Shown here: positions 51,236-59,082 of the stretch, piece by piece
Position numbering within the stretch: position 1 is the stretch's first letter
Layout: every line of letters starts with the position of its first letter
Origin: CAJBNH01 sp964447285
Lineage (GTDB): Bacteria; Myxococcota_A; UBA9042
Assembly (NCBI GenBank): GCA_964447285.1
Contig: CAYURO010000003.1
Coordinates: 62,001-126,000 of the forward strand
Length of the DNA: 64,000 nucleotides
Direction of reading: 5' to 3'
The notes under the pieces: model-generated
What the model saw: only the letters and a program-made list of their open reading frames with translations
What the model was told of the DNA's origin: nothing
The model's database searches: none
Program-made: the position numbers and the translations under genes

Positions 51236-52186
51236 GTGCAGCAGAATTCCGGTACTCCGTCCCCTTCGGGCATCCGCGCCTCCCAAGTCGTCCCATCGTT
51301 GCGCAGTCTTCGGGAGCCGCCTCCACAGGCAAATCCCGAGGCGGAGCCCGTGCACATCAAGGTGCCCAAGCGCGCGATCATCCCGGACGACCCGGCGCTG
51401 CTGGAGCGACGCATGTCGCACCTGTTCTCCAAGGCGAGCAAAGACTTCGGCATGCTCGAGAACGGCGACAAGGTGATGGTGTGCATGTCGGGTGGCAAGG
51501 ACTCGTACGGCCTGCTGCACTTCATGCAGCGCGCGCAGAAGCACTCGCCGATCGACTTCGAGATCATCGCCGTGCACTTGGACCAGGGGCATCCAGGCTT
51601 TCCGACCGAGACGCTGGAGCAGTTTCTGAAGGACAGCGGATCTCCCTATGAGATTGTGCACTACCACACGTATCAGATCGTTCTGGACAAGCTTGAACCG
51701 GGCAAGACGACTTGCTCGCTCTGCTCCCGCCTGCGCCGCGGCATCCTGTACGACACGGCCAAGAAGATGGGCGTGACCAAGGTCGCTCTGGGGCACCACC
51801 GCGACGACATGATCGCCACGCTGATGCTGAACCTGTTCTTCTGCGGACAGCTGAAGTCGATGCCGCCGATCCTGCGCGCCGACGACGGCGTGAACACCGT
51901 GATCCGACCCATGGCCTACATCCCTGAGGCGATGCTGGTGAAGTGGGCGGAAATCAAGCAGTACCCGGTTCTGCCGTGCGGCCTCTGCAGCAAGCAGCCG
52001 GACCTCAAGCGCGCCCAGATGCAGCAGCTGCTCAAGGACATGGACGAGCGGTATCCCGGGGCAATGCCCAGCGCGATCAATGCGTTGTCGACGGTGAAGC
52101 CCCGGTTTCTGCTCGACCGCAACCTGTGGGACTTCTCGAAGACCGCATCCGTGGCCCAGGACCGCGACGAGGACGCCTTCGCCTGA
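51236..52186 (+). CDS. ttcA: tRNA 2-thiocytidine biosynthesis protein TtcA
   Basis: 316 residues. The PP-loop SGGKDSYGLL (near 85), first CxxC in TTCSLCSRLRRG (near 160), second in LPCGLCSKQPDLKR (near 249) and LGHHRDDMIATLMLN are the TtcA family marks. It thiolates C32 of some tRNAs using ATP and an Fe-S cluster. The start is the GTG at 51236 with CAGGAAGG upstream. Residues 1-45 are a Ser/Pro-rich extension. The frame is continuous with the 50711 gene apart from three TAG codons. hslO follows after 14 bases. Confidence 0.93.
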   Translation: MQQNSGTPSPSGIRASQVVPSLRSLREPPPQANPEAEPVHIKVPKRAIIPDDPALLERRMSHLFSKASKDFGMLENGDKVMVCMSGGKDSYGLLHFMQRAQKHSPIDFEIIAVHLDQGHPGFPTETLEQFLKDSGSPYEIVHYHTYQIVLDKLEPGKTTCSLCSRLRRGILYDTAKKMGVTKVALGHHRDDMIATLMLNLFFCGQLKSMPPILRADDGVNTVIRPMAYIPEAMLVKWAEIKQYPVLPCGLCSKQPDLKRAQMQQLLKDMDERYPGAMPSAINALSTVKPRFLLDRNLWDFSKTASVAQDRDEDAFA

Positions 52187-52200
52187 CCGCAGGAGCCGAG

Positions 52201-53148
52201 ATGACCGAATCCCCTGGCAGCCGCGCCCGCCGGTTGTACCTCGAGCGCAAAAACGGACCCACGCAGTTCTTCGACGAGGCCCCGCCTCTGTCGCAAGACA
52301 CGCTGTGGCGCGGACTGTCGCGCGGCGGTGAGGTACGCCTGCTGGTGGTGCGTGCCCACGCGTCGGTGCAACAGGTGGCCGAGCGCATCCACTGCAACGA
52401 CGAGACGGCGCAGCTGTTGGGCGAGGTGGTGCTGGCGGCGCTTCTGGTGCGCTCGACGCTGAATCCTGAGGAGCGGATACAGGTTGCCCTGCGCCACCAC
52501 GGTCCGGTCGGTCAGGTGTTGGTCGACGTGTGGGAGACCGGCGGTTTTCGCGTCCACATGCGCCATCCCGACGCGACGCGCGGCGAGTTCGGCTTCCTGA
52601 TCGGGCAGGGAATGCTGGAGGTCACCCGCTCCCGGGTCACTGCCAAGCGGTCGCACCGCAGCGTGGTGGAGTTGGAAGGCGAGCGCATCGACGACATCAT
52701 GATGAAGTACCTGCTGGAGAGTGAGCAGGTGCTGTCGCTGTTGCGCGTCGAAGTCCTGGTGCGGAACGGGGGGGTCCAGCACGCGGTCGGCTATTTGCTG
52801 CAGCTGATGCCCGGTGGGACGCGCGAGCACCTCAAGCAGATCGTCGAGAACCTGCAGACCCTGCCGCCGCTGTCGCTTGGCATGACCGAAGACGATCCCG
52901 ACGGCCGGGCTTGGGCCGAGCAGTTGATGCGCGGACTGACGTGGGATTCGTGTGCCAGAGAGGATGTGCGGTTCCAGTGCCGATGCTCGGAGGACCGAAT
53001 CCTGCAGATGCTGTCGACGCTGCCCCGGCATGAGATCGAGGAGCTGGCCTCTGGCACTGAACTGCTCGATATCTCTTGCGATTACTGCGGCAAGGGCTAT
53101 CAGGTCCGGCCGGGCCAGATTCGGGTGTTGCTGGACCCGCCGTCCTGA
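52201..53148 (+). CDS. hslO: Redox-regulated chaperone Hsp33
   Basis: 315 residues. The N-terminal domain has RAHASVQQVAERIHCNDETAQLLGEVVLAALL. The C-terminal zinc/redox switch has FQCRCSEDR (near 260) and SCDYCGKGYQ (near 294), the CxC and CxxC of the family. Oxidation releases zinc and turns on holdase activity. The ATG at 52201 has CAGGAG. It is co-directional with ttcA, 14 bases downstream. The C-terminus converges on the glutaredoxin gene. Confidence 0.95.
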   Translation: MTESPGSRARRLYLERKNGPTQFFDEAPPLSQDTLWRGLSRGGEVRLLVVRAHASVQQVAERIHCNDETAQLLGEVVLAALLVRSTLNPEERIQVALRHHGPVGQVLVDVWETGGFRVHMRHPDATRGEFGFLIGQGMLEVTRSRVTAKRSHRSVVELEGERIDDIMMKYLLESEQVLSLLRVEVLVRNGGVQHAVGYLLQLMPGGTREHLKQIVENLQTLPPLSLGMTEDDPDGRAWAEQLMRGLTWDSCAREDVRFQCRCSEDRILQMLSTLPRHEIEELASGTELLDISCDYCGKGYQVRPGQIRVLLDPPS

Positions 53149-53158
53149 CGCGAGCCGG

Positions 53159-53485
53159 CTAGGACCGTTCGGCGGTGGCGGCTTTCAGCATCGGCTCCAG
53201 CTCGCCGTTCTCGTACATCGCCGTTGCGATGTCGCAGCCGCCGACCAACTCTCCCGCCACGTAAAGCTGCGGAATCGTGGGCCACTTGCCGTAGACCTTG
53301 ACGCCCTCGCGGATGTCGGGGTCCGTCAGCACGTTGACGGCGGCGAACGGCACGTCGCACTCCTGCAGCACGGCCGCAGTTCGCGCTGAGAAGCCGCACA
53401 TCGGCATCTGGGGCGTGCCTTTCATGAAGAGGACCACGGGGTTGTCGGTGACCAGCTTGGCAATTTCGGCGTGAATGTCGCGCAT
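53159..53485 (-). CDS. grxD: Monothiol glutaredoxin, Grx4 family
   Basis: 108 residues. The CGFS active site is in MPMCGFSARTA. KGTPQMPMCG, WPTIPQLYVAGELVGGCDIA and the C-terminal GELEPML complete the family pattern. These glutaredoxins carry a [2Fe-2S] cluster with glutathione and pair with BolA proteins, one of which is encoded 40 bases upstream on the same strand. The ATG at 53485 has AGGAG. The frame extends to 53590 but overlaps bolA. Confidence 0.95.
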   Translation of the reverse strand: MRDIHAEIAKLVTDNPVVLFMKGTPQMPMCGFSARTAAVLQECDVPFAAVNVLTDPDIREGVKVYGKWPTIPQLYVAGELVGGCDIATAMYENGELEPMLKAATAERS

Positions 53486-53525
53486 GGAACTCCTGAATCG
53501 GGAAGGGTGGATGGGGAAGGAACGG

Positions 53526-53756
53526 TCAGCTTGCCACCGGTGCACGGGTGCGCAGACCCACGGCGTGGATCTCGATTCCGACCTTGTCACCCAGCGCGTC
53601 GTAGACCATTCGGTGCTGGTCGATCATGCGCTTGCCGGCAAATTCCGTGGCGATGACCTCGACCTCGAAGTGGTCGCCCCCGCCGGTCGTGTCGATGACG
53701 CGCAGCTGGGCGTCGGGAAAGGCGGCGCGCAGGGTCTCTTCGATATAGGCCTTCAA
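53526..53756 (-). CDS. bolA: BolA-family protein
   Basis: About 76 residues, the usual size. IEETLRAAFPDAQLRVIDTTGGGDHFEVEVIATEFAGKRMIDQHRMVYDALGD carries the FAGK and HRMVYDAL motifs and the HF/Cys-free ligand loop of BolA. The start is a TTG at 53756 with TTTGAGG six bases upstream. A longer frame to 53867 includes no family sequence. A TTGCAC-N16-TATCCT promoter lies upstream, so bolA-grxD would form a two-gene Fe-S operon. Confidence 0.9.
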   Translation of the reverse strand: MKAYIEETLRAAFPDAQLRVIDTTGGGDHFEVEVIATEFAGKRMIDQHRMVYDALGDKVGIEIHAVGLRTRAPVAS

Positions 53757-53815
53757 GCGAAACCTCAAACCCGTTAGGGGCGGCAAGTGCAGGCGGTTGC
53801 TGCGATCGGATGTGC

Positions 53816-53843
53816 AGGATAGGGCGAGACGGGGGCCGTGCAA
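53816..53843 (-). promoter_or_regulatory. Candidate promoter for bolA-grxD
   Basis: Minus strand: TTGCAC, 16-bp spacer, TATCCT, about 60 bases before the TTG start. Confidence 0.55.
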
Positions 53844-53940
53844 GGTCGACCGCGCAAACCCGACCAAATAAGTCGCAATTGCCGCGCGGCACCGTGTCCG
53901 GCCGACCCCGGCGGGCTGTGAAACGGCTGTTGCGGGGGGC

Positions 53941-53970
53941 TTGGACGCATCGCTCGGACCCTGCTAGATT
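53941..53970 (+). promoter_or_regulatory. Candidate promoter for the 54014 gene
   Basis: TTGGAC, 18-bp spacer, TAGATT, 44 bases before the ATG at 54014. Confidence 0.5.
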
Positions 53971-54013
53971 CCAGTCCGTTCAACGACCCGCCTGCCCCCG
54001 GAGGACCTGCCCG

Positions 54014-54511
54014 ATGTTCATCGCCCACCGCCGCCCCGCGTACGTCCGCCCCCTCATCGGCCTGATCGCCCTGGCGAGCCTCTGGCTGGCACTCGCCGCC
54101 TTCCGCCCCTTCACCCCGACGACATCGGTCTGTCCGAACTGCCCGGAAAAGGGCGACAAAATGACGATGAAGGACGGCAAGGTCCACGTTGTCGACGTCG
54201 TGGCGAAGAATCAGGACGGCTGGGTCGTGTCGAGGTACGGCGAGCTGCGGTTCGTGCAGATCCCCGAGATCGACAAGATCGAGTTTGTATCGGGAGCCGA
54301 GCCCAAGGGTCTTGATGGCTTCGACCAGATTCTGCTGAAGAACAAGGAGCAGACGATCCTGAACGGCACGCTGATCTCGGTGGAGCCCGGCAAGCCGATG
54401 GCACTGCGCAGCCCCAAGGGTCAAGTCTACATGGTCCACCCCGGCCAAGCGCTGCTGTATTACCAGCGCGGCCAGCGCAAGGCGCCCCCGGCGGCCCCGG
54501 TCGCGCCGTAG
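54014..54511 (+). CDS. Membrane-anchored small protein of unknown function
   Basis: 165 residues. One N-terminal hydrophobic segment (about 12-32, LIGLIALASLWLALAAF) and a periplasmic or cytoplasmic beta-rich domain. It has one CPNC motif just after the anchor, which could bind metal or form a disulfide. The domain (...GEKGDKMTMKDGKVHVVDVVAKNQDGWVVSRYGELRFVQ...) resembles no family that I can name. The ATG at 54014 has CCGGAGGA. The longer frame to 53810 overlaps the divergent bolA promoter. Confidence 0.8.
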   Translation: MFIAHRRPAYVRPLIGLIALASLWLALAAFRPFTPTTSVCPNCPEKGDKMTMKDGKVHVVDVVAKNQDGWVVSRYGELRFVQIPEIDKIEFVSGAEPKGLDGFDQILLKNKEQTILNGTLISVEPGKPMALRSPKGQVYMVHPGQALLYYQRGQRKAPPAAPVAP

Positions 54512-54606
54512 CGTTCGCCGCAGGGTTCGCCGCAGACCGGCGCTCCGGCAAACGCCCAATACGATAAGCTTTCCGATGATGTTTGCAGTGCCGCTGGCGC
54601 TTGCAG

Positions 54607-55257
54607 CTAGCCTGCTGACTTGCCGTCGCCCACGTTCTCGCGACCGGAGACCGAGCCAAGCACCTGCTCGATCGCCTTGACCGCCTGAGCGATGCTTTCT
54701 TCGTCGCCGCTCAACCACACGCGGCCGAACGCGCCCGTCATGATCATCTCAAGCACGTGGATGTCGGCGGCCTTTTCAGCCTCGTTCGTGGCCAGAAGCG
54801 CGTAGCCGGCCGGGTGCACTTCCAGCGTGTACAGCGTCTGCCCCTGCAGAATCGCGTCACCGTGGCGCATCCGGTTGATCAGCATCGTGTGGTAGCCCTC
54901 GATACCGGTGATGATCTGGCTGGACATGATCTTGGGCTTCAGGCGGTCCTCGACCGTCATCCCGTAGGCCTCGAGCACGGCCTGACCCGCCTCTCGCACT
55001 TGACCCTGATCGAAGTGATGCACCTCGAGCATGCCGAACGCGCGCTCGACGATCTGCATGCCAGGGATCGCCTCAGTGCGCTTGAGCACGGCGTCCGTCA
55101 CGAGGTTGATGCTGATGCCCGGCGCCACCTCGACCAACAGCGCGGCTTGATCCTGCAGAGGCAGAAAGCCACGTGCGACGGTCGCGATGAAGGCGGCCAC
55201 TTGGGGCTGCAGGCTGTCGATGTGGGTGAAAGTGCGGAGCTGAATGCCTTCGGCCAT
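54607..55257 (-). CDS. CsoS1D-like tandem BMC-domain shell protein (BMC-T)
   Basis: 216 residues. Two BMC (bacterial microcompartment) domains in tandem. The first is about 6-103 (IQLRTFTHIDSLQPQVAAFI, ARGFLPL, LLVEVAPGISINLVTD, IVERAFGMLEVHH). The second is about 108-200 (KIMSSQIITGIEGYHTMLIN, GQTLYTLEVHPAGYALLATN, EAEKAADIHVLEMIMTGAFGRV). The IDSLQPQ, EVAPG, ERAFG and EVHPAGY motifs closely resemble carboxysomal CsoS1D, a trimer that stacks and has a gated central pore. The ATG at 55257 has GAGGAACC upstream. No other shell, carboxysome or enzyme gene lies in the window. It converges on the 54014 gene. Confidence 0.9.
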   Translation of the reverse strand: MAEGIQLRTFTHIDSLQPQVAAFIATVARGFLPLQDQAALLVEVAPGISINLVTDAVLKRTEAIPGMQIVERAFGMLEVHHFDQGQVREAGQAVLEAYGMTVEDRLKPKIMSSQIITGIEGYHTMLINRMRHGDAILQGQTLYTLEVHPAGYALLATNEAEKAADIHVLEMIMTGAFGRVWLSGDEESIAQAVKAIEQVLGSVSGRENVGDGKSAG

Positions 55258-55469
55258 GAGCAGGTTCCTCGATCGGGGGGGGCAGGGCCGGGTTCGGCGC
55301 GTCCGTGTGGCGCTGCCTCCGGTCCGGCGAGCGGGTTGCGTTTGTAGTGCACCGATACAGGGCCGTCAAACCCCGACGCGCAGGTGGCCGACACTGCGAA
55401 CGACCTTGCCTTGTCCGGGAGCGACGTTCATCATGCGCAAAGACCAGATACCCGCTCCGGAGCCCGACC

Positions 55470-56171
55470 ATGGTCCGACCATCCGCCTGCCGCATCGTCC
55501 TGTCGCTCGTGCTCGCGTGCATGTTGGCGCTGGGTCCCGTTGGGGCGTCTCCCGTCTTCGCTGCACCACCGGTCAAGCACTCGGGCGACCAAGCGACGAT
55601 CACGGTGTCGTCGCTGACGCGCGGTGCCAAGGTGTTCCTGGACGATCAGGAGATGGGCGAGGTGCCGCTGCCCGGTCCGCTGGAGGTCAAGCCCGGAACC
55701 TACACGATTCGCGTGCAGAAACGAGGGTTTGCGCCCTTCGTCGATACCGTGATGGCGGGCGCCGGTCAGGACTCGGAGGTCGAAGCCGATCTCGTCCCCA
55801 CCGGCGGCATCGTCACCATTACCAGCAACGTGACCCGGGCGCAGGTGCTGTTGAACGGCAAGGCACTGGGGCGCACGCCCTTTGACGGCGACGTCTCTCC
55901 CGGCAAGCACCAGATGCAGGTCGTAGCGCCCGGTTACCTGACCGACACGCGGCAGATCGAGGTGTTGGCGGGTGAGGAACTGGCGGTCGATATCACGCTG
56001 CAGCTCGTTCCCGACCCAGTCGTGCAGGAAGACAAGTCGCTGCTTGGCCGCTGGTGGTTCTGGAGTGCGATTGGTGTCGTGTTGGTGGGCGGAGTGGCGG
56101 CCGGCGTGCTGTCAGGGCAGACGACGGTGGTCCGACCTGACGCCCCTGACCACACGCTTGAGATTCCCTAA
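55470..56171 (+). CDS. PEGA-domain protein with C-terminal membrane helix
   Basis: 233 residues. Signal peptide ending at VFAAP, then two PEGA beta-sandwich repeats: about 42-110 (TVSSLTRGAKVFLDDQEMGEVPL) and about 115-180 (ITSNVTRAQVLLNGKALGRTPF, then PGKHQMQVVAPGYL). A membrane helix lies near 193-213 (FWSAIGVVLVGGVAAGVLS), followed by a short tail. PEGA domains occur in surface and S-layer-like proteins and next to Ser/Thr kinases. The ATG at 55470 has CCGGAGC; the frame is open to 55305. It converges on the CorC/HlyC-type gene, 9 bases apart. Confidence 0.88.
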   Translation: MVRPSACRIVLSLVLACMLALGPVGASPVFAAPPVKHSGDQATITVSSLTRGAKVFLDDQEMGEVPLPGPLEVKPGTYTIRVQKRGFAPFVDTVMAGAGQDSEVEADLVPTGGIVTITSNVTRAQVLLNGKALGRTPFDGDVSPGKHQMQVVAPGYLTDTRQIEVLAGEELAVDITLQLVPDPVVQEDKSLLGRWWFWSAIGVVLVGGVAAGVLSGQTTVVRPDAPDHTLEIP

Positions 56172-56180
56172 CCTTTCTCG

Positions 56181-57521
56181 TCAATTCGCCGCGGTGCGGA
56201 TCGGGCCTCGCCCGACTGTCCGGTCGCGGTGCACCTCGACGCGGACGACCTTGGTGTCGTCGGCCTCCATCACTTCAAAGCGCAGGTCGTGCCACAAAAG
56301 CTGTTCGCCTTCCTTGGGGACGCGGCCCAGCTGGTCGACGATGAAGCCGCCCACGGTCGAGAAGGCTGAAGTCTCGGGCAGTTCCAGCTCCAGCTCGTCG
56401 GCGAGATCGCGGATCTCGGCAGACGCATCCAGACTCCAGCCCTCGGGGGCCACCTGGCGAAACGCAGGCGCTTCCTCGGGTTGGTCGTACTCGTCGTAGA
56501 TCTCGCCCACCAGCTCTTCCAGCACGTCCTCGAGTGTGACGATGCCTGACGTGCCGCCGTGCTCGTCCACCACGATCGCCATGTGCACGGATTGCGTCTG
56601 GAAATCCTTCATCACGTGCAGCGCCCGCTTGGTCTCTGGGACGAAGAAGGCGTCGTGCAAGCGGTCGGCCAGCACAAACGGCGCGTTGGTGCGACACAAG
56701 GCGTGCAGAATCAAGTCCTTGGCGTAGAAGATGCCGACGATCCGGTCGAGCGTGCGGTCGTACACCGGGTAGCGTGAGAAGTTGCTGGCCTGAATCTCGG
56801 CCGACACCTGATCGAACGTCGCGTCGGCGGGCAAGCCATAGATCTGTGTGCGGGGGGTCATGATGGTGCGAACCGACAAATCTGCGAGATCGAACACGTT
56901 TTGCAGGATATCGCCTTGGCTCTCGTCGATGGAACCGGCCTCGCTGCCGATGCGGACCATGTCCTCGATCTGCTCCTCCGTCACCTGAATCGCACCGCCT
57001 TCCGGCGAAGACCCGACCACCCGGCCGAGGTGTCGCACCGTCCACTCCAACGGAACCGTCAGCACGCGCGCGGCGAGATGGAATGGCCACACGAGGTACA
57101 TGGCCGGCACGAACCGCAGCGGATGCGCGCGGCCGAGCGTGCGGGGCACCACTTCGGACAGTACGAGGACCAGCAGAGCCGTCGCTCCCAGCGCAAACGC
57201 CAGCACTGCGGTGACCCACGAGGGGGCAACGCCAAGCCACCGTGTTCCGTGCAGCGAGAGCCAGGTCGTCAGCGCGACGGTCGCAACAGTCGCCAGCGTG
57301 TGGCCAGTCAGCAGCGTGGTGCGGGCACAATTCGGGTCACGCAGCCACAGTTCGAGCCAGCCGCGCGGACCTTGGTGATTGTCCAGAAGCTTGCGGACAC
57401 GGGTCTCGCCCATTCCGGAGAGGGCGGCCTCGATGCCCGAGAAGAAGAAGGAGAAAACGAGTGCCAGCGCGAGAAACAGGCCGGCCAGCCAACTGCCGTC
57501 GCCTGTGGGAGATGGGTCCAC
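56181..57521 (-). CDS. CNNM/CorC/HlyC-type transmembrane protein
   Basis: 446 residues. A DUF21/CNNM membrane domain (about 10-190, three or four helices: GLFLALALVFSFFFSGIEAALSGM). Two CBS domains follow (about 210-330, MTPRTQIYGLPADATFDQV..., FFVPETKRALHVMKDFQTQSVHMAIVVDEHGG). A C-terminal CorC_HlyC domain has SAFSTVGGFIVDQLGRVPKEGEQ. Such proteins are linked to magnesium efflux or resistance; older annotations as hemolysins are not informative. The start is a GTG at 57521, with AGGAATCC upstream and a TTGCAC-N17-TATCTT promoter beyond. The longer frame to 57722 would overlap the next gene. Confidence 0.92.
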   Translation of the reverse strand: MDPSPTGDGSWLAGLFLALALVFSFFFSGIEAALSGMGETRVRKLLDNHQGPRGWLELWLRDPNCARTTLLTGHTLATVATVALTTWLSLHGTRWLGVAPSWVTAVLAFALGATALLVLVLSEVVPRTLGRAHPLRFVPAMYLVWPFHLAARVLTVPLEWTVRHLGRVVGSSPEGGAIQVTEEQIEDMVRIGSEAGSIDESQGDILQNVFDLADLSVRTIMTPRTQIYGLPADATFDQVSAEIQASNFSRYPVYDRTLDRIVGIFYAKDLILHALCRTNAPFVLADRLHDAFFVPETKRALHVMKDFQTQSVHMAIVVDEHGGTSGIVTLEDVLEELVGEIYDEYDQPEEAPAFRQVAPEGWSLDASAEIRDLADELELELPETSAFSTVGGFIVDQLGRVPKEGEQLLWHDLRFEVMEADDTKVVRVEVHRDRTVGRGPIRTAAN

Positions 57522-57564
57522 CGGAAGGATTCCTGAATTCGCCGCGAACCTGCGCCGTTTCCAC

Positions 57565-57593
57565 AAGATAGCATCGGCGCGGGGACCGTGCAA
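57565..57593 (-). promoter_or_regulatory. Strong candidate promoter for the CNNM/CorC gene
   Basis: Minus strand: TTGCAC, 17-bp spacer, TATCTT, about 45 bases before the GTG start. It supports that start over longer frames. Confidence 0.6.
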
Positions 57594-57633
57594 CGAATCC
57601 CGGGGGGCGCAGACCTTGGCGCGTGGGCTGGGG

Positions 57634-58080
57634 TCAGGTGGCGGGCTGAGCGGCGCAGATCTTGCCGGCGCCGTTGGGCACGCAGTAGGGCAGGTGGCTG
57701 TGCTTGCTCGCGCAGAAGGCATCGTCCTTGCTGGTGCAACTCAGCGCGCACTCGGAGCGGGGTCCCACCTTGGCGCACACAAACGCAAGACCATTGGCTG
57801 GGTCGTCATCCGCCGAGCACTGCGAGCCCGGGCCGCAGGAGCAGTCCTTGGTGCAGATGCTGCCCGAAACACCTGACATCTGGATGGAATTGGGCGAACA
57901 CACCCCATACTGGCACTGACTCGCGGTCGTGCACGCTGAACCGTGGACGCCTGCGGTGGGATAGGACTTGGAGGTCGACTTGGTGCACTCGCCTGTGTTG
58001 TCGGTCAAGGTGGACTCGCACGACAGAAGCGCAAGGCAGACGAGAGGCAGCAGCCACTGGGCACGGCGGGCGGTCGTCAT
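57634..58080 (-). CDS. Cys-rich lipoprotein
   Basis: 148 residues. Lipobox LALLSC, then 14 Cys in the mature part, spaced as several small disulfide modules (CTTASQCQYGVC, CTKDCSCGPGSQC, CALSCTSKDDAFC, YCVPNGAGKIC). The ATG at 58080 has CAGGAGGCC. A TAGAAT -10 box (58110-58115) lies upstream without a good -35. Its Cys modules recall those of the larger lipoproteins at 1-1354 and 11265-13619. Function unknown. Confidence 0.85.
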   Translation of the reverse strand: MTTARRAQWLLPLVCLALLSCESTLTDNTGECTKSTSKSYPTAGVHGSACTTASQCQYGVCSPNSIQMSGVSGSICTKDCSCGPGSQCSADDDPANGLAFVCAKVGPRSECALSCTSKDDAFCASKHSHLPYCVPNGAGKICAAQPAT

Positions 58081-58135
58081 GAGGGCCTCCTGAAAGTCGT
58101 TGTCCACCGATTCTAGCGTTGCTCGATTCGGACGG

Positions 58136-58903
58136 CTATCGCGTCGCCGCGTCTCGCAACTGGTAGTAGGTCTTCAGAACCTTGCGCACGTAGTCGTCCG
58201 TGGCGGCAAACGGCGTAGCGTCGCGTCCCTTCACCCGCGTCGATCCCGCGTGGTAGGCCGACAGCACCTTGACCAAGTCGCCCTCGAAGCGGTTGGCAAG
58301 CACGCGCAGGAATCGTGCCCCCCCTTGAATGCTTTGCGCCGGGTCGAATGCGTCGGTCACGCCCATCGTGGCCGCCGTCGCGGGTAGCAGCTGCATCAGA
58401 CCCTGCGCGCCGGCCCCCGACACCACGCCAGGATTGCCACCGCTCTCGGTCAGCATGACGGCACGGATCAGGTGGCGGGGCAGGCGGTACCGTTCGGCGG
58501 CGGCGGCGATCTCGCTGGCGTAAACGCCCGTATCTGCAAGCAGTTCCGTGGGTGCGGGGGTCGGTCCGAAGCGGCCGCGTGGGTCTCGGTTGGTGGGGGG
58601 GACCTCCGCGGGGGCGGGACCAGCGTCCAGGACCGTCGTGGCTGTCGAATACGCCGCCACCGCCGTGCCGGCCAGCGTACCCTTCCAGTCGCAGCCCAGC
58701 GGGGTGGGCGATGACTCGAGTCGGCAATGGCGGCGCACCCAAGCGGCTGACTTGCCAAGTTGTTTCAGGTGCTTGAAGTTTGTGATCTCGAAGACGTCAG
58801 ACCGCCCGCACGACAGGATCGCGTCGGTGCAGGGCTTCGCCTGGGCCTGGATGACGGGCAGGGCGCACAGCAGGACGGTGGCGAGCAAGGTCAGGACCTT
58901 CAT
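58136..58903 (-). CDS. Lytic transglycosylase, SLT domain
   Basis: 255 residues. Signal peptide (LLCALPVIQAQA), a Cys-containing N-terminal part (three Cys, about 25-75), a Pro/Ala linker and a C-terminal SLT domain (about 120-245). The catalytic Glu is in MLTESGGNPGVVSGAGAQGLMQLLPATA, and NRFEGDLVKVLSAYHAGSTRV follows. It cleaves peptidoglycan glycan strands. The ATG at 58903 has GGAGGTTC. It may work with the MepA-like endopeptidase encoded at 22507-23325. Confidence 0.92.
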   Translation of the reverse strand: MKVLTLLATVLLCALPVIQAQAKPCTDAILSCGRSDVFEITNFKHLKQLGKSAAWVRRHCRLESSPTPLGCDWKGTLAGTAVAAYSTATTVLDAGPAPAEVPPTNRDPRGRFGPTPAPTELLADTGVYASEIAAAAERYRLPRHLIRAVMLTESGGNPGVVSGAGAQGLMQLLPATAATMGVTDAFDPAQSIQGGARFLRVLANRFEGDLVKVLSAYHAGSTRVKGRDATPFAATDDYVRKVLKTYYQLRDAATR

Positions 58904-58926
58904 CTGTCAGGAACCTCCGGTCGTGC

Positions 58927-58955
58927 ACGATACCAGCTTGGCCCCGGCGTGCCAC
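58927..58955 (-). promoter_or_regulatory. Candidate promoter for the lytic transglycosylase
   Basis: Minus strand: GTGGCA, 17-bp spacer, TATCGT, about 30 bases before the ATG. Confidence 0.4.
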
Positions 58956-59004
58956 TCCCCATACGCGCAACCCCTTGCAGCGCCGCCGTGTCCCGTTCTT
59001 CGGG

Positions 59005-59033
59005 TGGACATCGCCGCACCGCCCACCTAGACT
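59005..59033 (+). promoter_or_regulatory. Candidate promoter for clpP
   Basis: TGGACA, 17-bp spacer, TAGACT, about 50 bases before the ATG at 59083. Confidence 0.5.
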
Positions 59034-59082
59034 GCCGCGGCGCCTGCCAAGACCGCACTCGCCTTCCCGTGGAGCCCCGCCC

